A stretch of 60,000 nucleotides of DNA. It comes from Bolinopsis microptera (Eukaryota > Ctenophora > Tentaculata > Lobata > Bolinopsidae). The notes beneath the pieces are model-generated. The model saw only the letters and a program-made list of their open reading frames with translations. It had not been told where the DNA came from and did no database searches. This document shows positions 52,901-60,000 of the stretch, piece by piece. The position numbers and the translations under genes were made by a program. The DNA is taken from positions 3,192,175-3,252,174 of the forward strand of contig NC_087078.1 in the NCBI RefSeq assembly GCF_026151205.1, given 5' to 3'. Position 1 is the first letter of the stretch. Each line of letters starts with the position of its first letter.

Positions 52901-55900
52901 TAAATTTCCTTGTGTTTGAATACTGTCACTTTTTAACTGCTTTTAGTATCTGTTATTTTAGGCCGATTTCTGCAATTTTACACTGGGTCATCATTCATTA
53001 TTTCTGGGATGGAGACGACTTATATCTCCATTTAACCTGAAGCGTTTGCTTGTCTGACTTACTTCATTAGACTTTATTTCAACATACCGTGTCGTATCAT
53101 GCTTTATCGTGTCTCCTTCATCAGACACTGGCTTTCTTTCAACATACCGTGTCGTATCATGCTTTATCGTCTCTCCTTCTTCAGAGACAGGCTTTATTTC
53201 AACATACCGTGTCGTATCATGCTTTATCGTCTCTCCTTCTTCAGAGACAGGCTTTCTTTCAACATACCGTGTCGTATCATGCTTTATCGTCTCTCCTTAT
53301 TCAGAGACAGGCTTTCTTTCAACATACCGTGTCGTATCATGCTTTATCGTGTCTCCTTCATCAGACACAGGCTTTCTTTCAACATACCGTGTCGTATCAT
53401 GCTTTATCGTGTCTCCTTCATCAGACACTGGCTTTCTTTCAACATACCGTGTCGTATCATGCTTTATCGTCTCTCCTTCTTCAGAGACAGGCTTTATTTA
53501 AACATACCGTGTCGTATCATGCTTTATCGCCTCTCCTTCTTCAGACACAGGCTTTCTTTCAACATACCGTGTCGTATCATGCTTTATCGTCTCTCCTTAT
53601 TCAGAGACAGGCTTTCTTTCAACATACCGTGTCGTATCATGCTTTATCGTGTCTCCTTCATCAGACACAGGCTTTCTTTCAACAAACCGTGTCGTATCAT
53701 GCTTTATCGTCTCTCCTTCTTCAGAAACAGGCTTTATTTCAACATACCGTGTCGTATCATGCTTTATCGTGTCTCCTTCATCAGACACAGGCTTTCTTTC
53801 AACATACCGTGTCGTATCATGCTTTATTGTGTCTCCTTCATCAGACACAGGCTTTCTTTCAACATACCGTGTCGTATCATGCTTTATCGTCTCTCCTTCT
53901 TCAGAGACTGGCTTTATTTCAACATACCGTGTCGTATCATGCTTTATCGTGTCTCCTTCATCAGACACAGGCTTTCTTTCAACATACCGTGTCGTATCAT
54001 GCTTTATCATCTCTCCTTCTTCAGAGACATTCACTATTTCAGTCAAGGTATTTATCCTTATATTTATTATTGGTTTTTGAATTTTTATTTTATTTATCAG
54101 TTTAATTTGTAGAAAGTGGTTTCAATATTATCAATTATCCTTCTTCCAACTACTTCAAAAATAGGTACCATGGACACTGGATCTCAGCAACATACAGAAG
54201 ATACTACCTGTCATCATTATAGAGTCTAATGAACTCTACCCACAGGTTAGTCAGGCAGTGGATCACACTCTGATGACATCTCCTTTTGGAGATTTTCGGA
54301 CTCTCGTCTCTCAGACTACCTATACTAGTTGAGTGTGTTCCATAACCTAGCACCCTGCCTAAACGTTCGGTACTCCTGGACCTATGTGGCAAGCCTGCTC
54401 CCTGAACAAACAAATTCTTGTTGGTGTTTTGTCTGTGTTTGTTTGTCCGTAGTAGGAATTTACTGTAACTTTGGAGACTGGGCGCAGTAATGTCCCAGAG
54501 GGTTTGTAACATCATGGATGCTGACTAAGCTTACCTGATCCTCTCCAACTTGTATTAGTACACTACTTCATTCACACCAGTCATTTCACTACATTAAACT
54601 GATTGAGGTTATGCCCTTTGTACATGCTGAAGCGATATGCTATGATGAGTGGAATATGAGTTAGGATCAGTTTGGTCCGTTTCATGGCAAAAACATTTAT
54701 TGATATTAGAGTGATCTTATATATATTAGAGTGATGTTATATATATTAGAGTGATGTTGTATATATTAGAGTGATGTTATATATATTAGAGTGATGTTAT
54801 GTATATTAGAGTGATGTTATATATATTAGAGTGATGTTATATATATTAGAGTGATGTTGTATATATTAGAGTGATGTTATATATATTAGAGTGATGTTAT
54901 ATATATTAGAGTGATGTTATATATACCTTAATTCCCAAAAATTTGGGCGACAAAAAATTTGAGCGGGCCTCTCGCCCAAATTTTTTGCAGACCAAATTAA
55001 TTGCATAAATCTTTTCCGTCCGCTAAATTTTTTGCTAACCAAACTTTTGGCATTTGGCCTGTGGCCCTGAAATCTATAGAAAGATGGCTTTTTCTTCATA
55101 TCCAAGTGAAATAATATTTGAAATTTTAGTTTTCTAATTCTGCTTAAAATTGAAAGCAAAATGACTTGAACAATAAGGAATAATAATGAACTAAGGCAAA
55201 TATCTAACTGAAATTTTAGTGGAAAATCGTTAATTTTTCGAAGAATTTGTGCCCAAATTTTCGGTCGCCCAAATGAGTTCAAATTTTCTGCCCAAATTTT
55301 TCGGGCTCAAATAAATTGTGCTCAATATAATGGCGCACAAATTTTTGGGAACTAAGGTATTAGAGTGATGTTATATATATTAGCGTGATGTTATATATAT
55401 TAGAGTGATGTTATATATATTAGAGTGATGTTATATATATTAGAGTGATGTTATATATATTAGAGTGATGTTATATATATTAGAGTGATGTTATATATAT
55501 TAGAGTGATGTTATATATATTAGAGTGATGTTATATATATATTAGAGTGATGTTATATATATTAGAGTGATGTTATATGTATTAGAGTGATGTTATATAT
55601 ATTAGAGTGATGTTATATATTAGAGTGATGTTATATGTATTAGAGTGATGTTATATATATTAGAGTGATGTTATATATATTAGAGTGATGTTATATATAT
55701 TAGAGTGATGTTATATATATTAGAGTGATGTTATATATATTAGAGTGATGTTATATATATTAGAGTGATGTTATATATATTAGAGTGATGTTATATATAT
55801 TAGAGTGATGTTATATATATTAGAGTGATGTTATATATATTAGAGTGATGTTATATATATTAGAGTGATGTTATATATATTAGAGTGATATTATATATAT

Positions 55901-58900
55901 TAGAGTGATGTTATATATATATATATTAGAGTGATGTTATATATATTAGAGTGATGTTATATATATTAGAGTGATGTTATATATATTAGAGTGATGTTAT
56001 ATATATTAGAGTGATGTTATATATATTAGAGTGATGTTATATATATTAGAGTGATGTTATATATATTAGAGTGATATTATATGCTTCAATGGAAATATTA
56101 CACTGCCTACAATCAGAACATCAACGAAAGCTGGCAGCATTACGAAATGGTGTATATAATTATAAACTATATTTCCTGCCCAAACAGGAATAAGCTTTAA
56201 TCCCTTTAATCACTGGTAAAGTGGTTGACATTAGCAGTGCATGTGTAGATCAGTTTAGCTTTGAAACTCTTCATAACCTCTAGTGGTTCAAGAGTGATTA
56301 GAGACGGGTATAACGTATAGGAGACGTGAGTAAAACCACTAACGTCTCCCAGCTGTTGACATCTAGATCTGGATATCTATCAGTATCCGGATCTATTTAC
56401 CCATTATTCGGTATTTTACGGTATCCATTATATTTATATTACCTGATAACCGACATTGTTTTGCAATAGCCTGCAATTATAAAATCTACAAGGACTAATT
56501 CTGGCACCGACTATGATTACTGTGGAAGTTCTGCTGAAGTTTTGTGGCTTATTGTGGAAGTTTAGGAGCTGCCAGACGAGAAGGCTCGCTGAGATTTAAC
56601 TACAATTAACAAGCAGACCAATCAGGGGATTGTTGGCCCGACACGTATTAACCAATCAACAAGAATTCCAAGAATTACAAATCAACAAGAATTCCAAACG
56701 GTTATCATATCCAGTGCATAATATCTCAAGATTGCAGTTTTATCTAAAGAACTAAAGCTTAACAAATATAAAGGCGAATTTTTTGGCACCAAAAACGGTT
56801 TTGGTGTATGTCCCCTTAATAGTATACAGAATATCATGTCTGAACATTCAAGCTACTGCAAACAAATACTCCATTTTGCTAGGGTATGTGGAGTAAAATG
56901 AGCAGAGATAATGAAGATGAGTGTGGCAAGTCCTTCTCTTCTTCTTAGAGGGTGTCTTACCAACACTAATCCTGATACTAATGCTCTAAATACTATGTTC
57001 TTGGCTTTAACATGACATCTAGACTTGTTATACTGGATCTTATTGTATGGTCTATACTTTATGTAAGTACATATCATTGTCTATATTACAATGGTCTATA
57101 AAGAGATCCTAAGGGCGTGGTCTTTATCAACAGACTGCTACATCCCCCCCCTACAGACTGCTACATCCCCCCCCCCCCCCCCCTACAGACTGCTACATCC
57201 CCCCCCCCCCCTTATAGACTGCTACATCCCCCCTACAAAACTATGATATAATAGGTAGAAAGAGTGGCCAAATCAAAGAAATTTGAAAACATATATCATT
57301 ACCGGTTGCAGTGAGCATGCAGCTATTTTTATGGAACAGAAAACAGTGAAAAGTTAATGACTGATCGTTAACAAAGTTCTTTTTTATAAAGTTATAACAC
57401 AGACAATATGTTAACCAACCGTGTGAATAGTTGAAATATAGTGGTGATTTGTAAAATGATATCTTAATCATGAGCCGTAAAACACGCATACTGTTCACAG
57501 AAAACCACTAACATGACAATTATTTAACTTATAATACTTTCAGCACTTGTAAGAGGGCACAAATGTCACTACCCAACACGTGGGCTTACTTCTTTTTCAC
57601 TGGGCGCCGTATTTTAACAATTCTTTCTGATATGGTTTGCTTGAGATGTATAACACGGGAATTTTGAAAATTGGCATCAAAATCACCACCAATTAATCGC
57701 TAAGCAACGACTAGCTCAACAAGCTTAGCCGAAGGGAGCAACTTTAAGCTTGGAATACTCCAAATACCAGTTAGTGAGCATAAGCTCCTTACCACTTACT
57801 TCCGGGTACCCTCTGCTTAGCAACGTATAGCAAATGTCTTGCCGAATGCCGGTGTCGGCAGTTTGCATTCGATTATAAACCTTAGAAGTACCTTAATTAA
57901 GTAGGTAACCAGTCTAAAGTGTTAATTAAGTAGGTAACCAGTCTAAAGTGTTAATTAAGTAGGTAACCAGTCTAAAGTGTTAATTAAGTAGGTAACCAGT
58001 CTAAAGTGTTAATTAAGTAGGTAACCAGTCTAAAGTGAACAATGAATTAGCTTCAATAAAAACTGTTTAATAAAGAGACTCTTATAATATCATAAAACTT
58101 TTGGAGACCCAAGAAAACAATAAATACAAGAAAAGAACAAACTTTCATTTAAATCAATTATAGCAACAATTTTATAGGACATTTAAATTATTCCATTATT
58201 CAGGAATGTACGAGTAGAAGGGTACAAAAAATATGCGAGATATGAAAGGCAGCTACGTGTCTACATAATAACTTACGCACAATGAAATATGCATGATCAG
58301 TTTTTAGACAAATGACTGCAGATTGAATTGTATTATTTTTATTTACCTAAAGATAAGATCCAGACAGTAAATTGGACCGATTATTGAAATTTGGAGCCAT
58401 CACGTACTACAGTAAGTAGACAGTTATTAGAAACTGTCATTGTTAGTCGTCAGTACCAACATAGCGTGTCATCTTTTTACAGTTCAGTCATTTCGATTTG
58501 GGACCATTGCTTAAATTCAAAAGCTAGGATGTTGTAAATTGACGGTCACACTAATGATAGGATCTTGGTCCTACAAATATGCAAAATAGATTTATGTTAA
58601 TTAGTTTATCTAATTGTTTGTTTGTTTGAATCCGGACGGTGCCGGCACTTCTAATGACTGATTTAAAAAATATAATTACATAATAATATGACATCAAATT
58701 CCTGTCAAACTTAGTAGAATAGACGAATGTAATAAAAGGAGGATTCTTATTAAATAAACTGCTCACAGATTTATGAGTCTGGTACCTATCTGTGCGAATT
58801 TATTCACAACTTTAACAGCTGTCATGAAGGTTAAAAATTTACGGATTTAAGGTATTTGGACCTGTGTTAAATTATCACACAGAAAAAAGAGTTTTAACAA

Positions 58901-58999
58901 TTTGTTGTTTCAGTGACACAGCCTGTGAAGTCTATGGAGTGGTTCAAACACCGTGTAGATAAACTAGAGACGAGAGAAACTGATCTCGTCACAAACAAG
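43965..58999 (+). CDS. DRC7: Dynein regulatory complex subunit 7, 5' part (continues beyond window)
   Basis: A subunit of the nexin-dynein regulatory complex that tunes ciliary and sperm-tail beating. Exons: 43965-44189, 44471-44596, 44789-44926, 45134-45274, 45438-45593, 45706-45837, 45985-46104, 48611-48677, 48884-49012 and 58914-58999; GT-AG, phases consistent, about 440 codons. Key blocks are CTTLRPTLLPYKELYDWDGA, QKGNCFDFSNLLCSLLLGAG and YDAYCVCGY (the transglutaminase-like domain with its Cys), KPPRDLRSKY, a coiled coil (EERTVKERQDEEQRVKDAEL), MRVHCWVLVLAGKREVPENF, YWVNMQDC and RCPQGKRTILYKQAKYE. About half of the vertebrate protein is covered. Introns are 82-281 bp except those of 2.5 kb and 9.9 kb, which hold the Kv and iGluR genes. 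The start is the first in-frame ATG; a longer N-terminus in an unseen exon is possible. Confidence 0.95.
46397..47971 (-). CDS. Shaker-like voltage-gated K+ channel alpha subunit, intronless
   Basis: 524 residues in one exon. Residues 1-130 are polar, with a serine/methionine-rich repeat (56-98: NMSPASIN, KMSPGSIN, KMAPASTN). The T1 tetramerisation domain is about 139-235 (INCSGLQYVITEETLSRFPN). S1 is about 272-290, S2 310-333 (WFTVDIILR), S3 343-362 (NLMDILSVLPFYI), S4 375-394 with Arg/Lys every third residue (FRALKLIRVVRVFKFLRH), S5 411-433. The pore has TTVGYGD (468-474). S6 is 483-508. The S6 hinge reads LPMT instead of PVP, so the second proline is lost, as in silent KvS subunits. The channel would act in the plasma membrane of excitable cells. 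It lies wholly within a 2.5-kb DRC7 intron on the opposite strand. No zinc-binding HxxxC..CC signature was seen in T1, which favours the Kv1/Shaker group. Confidence 0.96.
   Translation of the reverse strand: MHIHSAVYSPMLNGRRPPTYKQSPNSSPRLEATIPGSKRNGINKNLRRSMTVSNIPLANMSPASINFHRHKMSLARMNLAKMSPGSINLAKMAPASTNSYESIEVDNPKKTLSEKTKQDELLQKDPLTVTVEVEDAVDDLNLVYINCSGLQYVITEETLSRFPNSLLGDLKERQALYSQKLDALYLDRHRPCFESILQFYQTGIECPPPFIDFNIYRTEKVFYGLQESGDKVIEIEDSTTKDSSPLCFRERRMMIHNFLVNPPKSCFASLYQMTDIAMILLGTLLFLLESEDTLKDKFDLSKMSDAAINVWLFALNAMTMLWFTVDIILRMATWPKLIDYWKNIMNLMDILSVLPFYIEMVQLACTSNSDIGNYGVFRALKLIRVVRVFKFLRHSESLVLVLKTIGKARQELLILLICMFLFVITFGSIMFYLENDPSKIHQPPDGSGPSSGFSSILMSCWWVLVSITTVGYGDMYPVTIVGKLAGSLVLCLGVIMLALPMTIIVSKFNAEFQRNEERSFESKY
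48000..48610. other. Intronic/upstream stretch of the Kv gene
   Basis: AT-rich, no open frame with motifs. It should contain the Kv promoter (minus strand) and the branch point of DRC7 exon 8. No TATA-type element can be assigned with confidence. Confidence 0.4.
49195..51917 (-). CDS. Ionotropic glutamate receptor subunit, intronless, one-base frame break
   Basis: The first frame (51917-50715, 400 aa) has a signal peptide (MYKLLLFICALASSSS) and an LIVBP-like amino-terminal domain, ending FFAGTTDVQLV, then TAG. The second frame (50706 or slightly upstream to 49195, about 503 aa) starts VAKNLAGKHLRLGSVEEKPF: S1 of the ligand-binding domain with the agonist-binding Arg (SARKNVIDYSFPF). M1 is about 131-153. 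The M2 re-entrant loop (SLWLMSTGLVGQTIG) has Gly at the Q/R site. M3 has the YTANLTASLT gate. S2 has IDESPVLAY (binding acid Glu), and M4 is about 418-442. A single missing base near 50,718-50,733 joins them in the usual ATD-LBD linker. The long M1-M2 loop (about 155-210) is Cys-rich. It is nested in DRC7 intron 9, opposite strand. Agonist (glutamate or glycine) is not decidable here. Confidence 0.95.
51950..52018. repeat. 18-bp satellite, short array upstream of iGluR
   Basis: Three to four units of ATATATTAGAGTGATGTT, the same unit as the large arrays at 54,700-56,080. It starts about 35 bp upstream of the iGluR ATG. Confidence 0.9.
52039..52902. repeat. Tandem duplication, about 234-bp unit, one copy carrying a MITE
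   Basis: Copy A (52,039-52,560) and copy B (52,669-52,902) share ATTCTGCTTATTTGGTTCAC through CTTGTTACGTTCTATGTTAT at about 97% identity. Copy A is longer only because of the hAT-type MITE and its duplicated target. No coding function is recognised. Confidence 0.9.
52079..52365. mobile_element. hAT-type MITE, copy 3, perfect 8-bp target duplication
   Basis: The left end is CAGTGGCGTAACG; the right end CGTTACGCCATTG is its complement at 12 of 13 bases. Flanking GACTCCGT at 52,071-52,078 and 52,366-52,373. The paralogous stretch at about 52,700-52,715 has a single GACTCCGT and no insert. The 287-bp interior is like copies 1 and 2. No coding capacity. Confidence 0.95.
53067..54040. repeat. 60-bp tandem array, about 16 units
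   Basis: Each unit contains CATACCGTGTCGTATCATGC followed by a short inverted pair. Two main unit types alternate: GTGTCTCCTTCATCAGACAC and GTCTCTCCTTCTTCAGAGAC. Because the period is a multiple of three, long frames run through on both strands. On the minus strand most variants fall on third codon positions of a 20-residue peptide repeat (KHDTTRYVE.KPVS[D/E]EG[D/E]TI). The array lies inside the 9.9-kb DRC7 intron. Confidence 0.92.
54204..54515 (-). CDS. Unassigned open frame upstream of the 60-bp array (doubtful)
   Basis: 103 codons on the minus strand, with a Ser/Arg-rich middle (HRSRSTERLGRVLGYGTHS). It is not recognised. It sits 5' of the array on the strand where the array could code, so it might be an exon of a third nested gene, but no phase-compatible splice to the array was found. 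Confidence 0.2.
   Translation of the reverse strand: MMLQTLWDITAPSLQSYSKFLLRTNKHRQNTNKNLFVQGAGLPHRSRSTERLGRVLGYGTHSTSIGSLRDESPKISKRRCHQSVIHCLTNLWVEFIRLYNDDR
54700..54925. repeat. 18-bp satellite, left block
   Basis: About 12 units of ATATATTAGAGTGATGTT with occasional G or C substitutions; it continues at 55,358 after a MITE. Confidence 0.95.
54926..55357. mobile_element. 432-bp MITE inside the 18-bp satellite (TA duplication)
   Basis: Ends CCTTAATTCCCAAAAATTTG (left) and, on the other strand, CCTTAGTTCCCAAAAATTTG (right). TA lies at 54,924-54,925 and again at 55,358-55,359. Removing the element and one TA restores a perfect satellite unit. Inner sequence repeats CCCAAATTTTT motifs. No frame of note. 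The ends and TA target suggest the Tc1/mariner group. Confidence 0.9.
55358..56081. repeat. 18-bp satellite, right block
   Basis: About 40 units of the same 18-mer, very homogeneous, with a few units gaining or losing AT steps (for example near 55,915-55,925). Confidence 0.95.
56082..57130. other. DRC7 intron, unique sequence
   Basis: No gene, RNA or clear transposon end recognised. A 74-codon frame at 56,853-57,077 (minus) has no motif. Confidence 0.4.
57138..57240. repeat. CTACAGACTGCTACATC plus poly-C tandem repeat
   Basis: Four units of TACAGACTGCTACATC followed by C runs of varying length (about 6-15). The run lengths are probably unreliable. Confidence 0.9.
57893..58037. repeat. 29-bp tandem repeat, 5 units
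   Basis: Five essentially identical units starting TTAATTAAGTAGGTAACCAG and ending TCTAAAGTG. A recent or homogenised expansion in the DRC7 intron. Confidence 0.95.
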
Positions 59000-60000
59000 G
59001 TAAAGTTGAGCATAATGAACATAATAATGATAAAAATGAGCTTATAGAACTTCTTAAACGTTGTTCAGGAGCCCAGTTCAGTTTTATCAGATAAAGTTGG
59101 TATTCGGCTAGCCTCCATTCTTCGGAGGCGGTGCCACTTTGGTTAACACGTGTCAACGATTATAATAATCGACTAATAAAAACAGCCACTAAGATACTCT
59201 TGCTGTGGTCACGTGTCAAAACAAACAGAGCTTATAAGTCACTAAATCATCTTATAACCGAGGGAGGGCTGTTCAGCAACAATACAAAATATTGGGGTTC
59301 TTAAGAAGCACTTAATAATAAGATTTACAATCTTTATTCTTCCTATCATTTTACATCTTATGCCACTGAAAATGCGAGCTTAACTGAAGAGTTGGGGTGA
59401 ATTCATTCGCCATAAACTTCTACATCGTAACCATTGGCTATTGACTACGTACATGTTACAAACTAGGAGACGAGTAAATGGGAATAAGTGGGGCGGCTTC
59501 TACTGTAGCTATATAATCACGGAACTTCTAATGTAATGCAAATATTTAAGCAGTGTGCACTTTGCATCTTATTATAAACCGTTTAAATGTTGAAGTAGCT
59601 AAATTACATGGTTACAGTAGAACCCAACTCACTAAGTGGTCGATCACACTTTGAGGGAGGGAGGGGGTTTCTAAATGATTACGTTTACGTACGCTAGCAT
59701 AATCAGACGCTAGTATAATCAGAACATAATAGCTAGTATAATCAGAACATAATTCGGGGTAATTACATTGGCTAATAATGATTTAAAGTAATGTGTTAAC
59801 GACCCCTTACTTTCATTTGCTTGTCTTCTAATTCACAATTCATATTAAAGCGGAGACGACCATCTAATAATAAAGACGATAATCATTAACCAGGCCTAAT
59901 TAATTTCTAAAAGTGTACAGACATACATTAATATTTTACTTTCGCCTCGATCTTGAAACAAATATCAGTACAACAATAATTTGATCTTCCTTGCCATCTC
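59000..60000. other. DRC7 intron 10, no further exon seen
   Basis: It starts with the donor GTAAAG. No frame matching the rest of DRC7 was recognised, so the remaining half of the gene lies to the right of the window. Confidence 0.5.

Noticed and set aside
53067-54040. CRISPR-like array
   Set aside because: Units are contiguous with no unique spacers, and the window is eukaryotic.
53089-54105. 338-codon and 337-codon plus-strand open frames
   Set aside because: They are open only because the 60-bp unit has no plus-strand stop in those frames. Any array with a period divisible by three does this, and the peptide repeats resemble no protein.

Overview
This is a eukaryotic, almost certainly animal, nuclear window. 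The genes have short GT-AG introns. It carries a voltage-gated K+ channel, an ionotropic glutamate receptor and two cilium genes, and the DNA between genes is AT-rich and full of transposons and satellites. I cannot prove the phylum. Early-branching animals fit best. A ctenophore is my leading guess, because intronless neuronal genes sit nested in host introns and the channel and receptor are divergent; a cnidarian or another invertebrate remains possible. The assembly looks noisy: several conserved genes carry single-base frame breaks.

Layout. 1-515: endonuclease fragment of a non-LTR retrotransposon. 516-5,967: repeats, including a 977-bp foldback element at 4,755-5,731. 5,968-15,331: four minus-strand genes in a row, AP-3 sigma (AP3S), OPA3, cytosolic arginyl-tRNA synthetase (RARS1, with part of its catalytic core absent at a 172-bp tandem repeat), and a CNTD1-like cyclin-box gene with two frame breaks. 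15,332-41,700: transposon territory. A 1.56-kb unit (intact at 39,172-40,736) is present a second time, split by two very large terminal-inverted-repeat elements at about 18,036-23,981 and 24,896-37,711. The first has a core of several kb of 23-bp minisatellite rich in CACGTG. The second is a roughly 12.8-kb imperfect palindrome.

41,825-60,000: plus-strand TMEM218 (two exons), then the first ten recognisable exons of DRC7 (43,965-58,999, continuing past the window). Inside DRC7 introns, on the opposite strand, lie an intronless Shaker-like Kv channel (46,397-47,971) and an intronless iGluR (49,195-51,917). The 9.9-kb DRC7 intron also holds a hAT-type MITE with an 8-bp target duplication, a 60-bp array that may derive from coding sequence, and an 18-bp satellite split by a TA-flanked MITE.

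Functional themes: housekeeping genes (vesicle sorting, mitochondria, translation) on the left; ciliary genes (TMEM218 at the transition zone, DRC7 in the nexin-dynein regulatory complex) hosting excitability genes (Kv, iGluR) on the right. The exon boundaries given were worked out by hand from reading-frame phase and splice dinucleotides.
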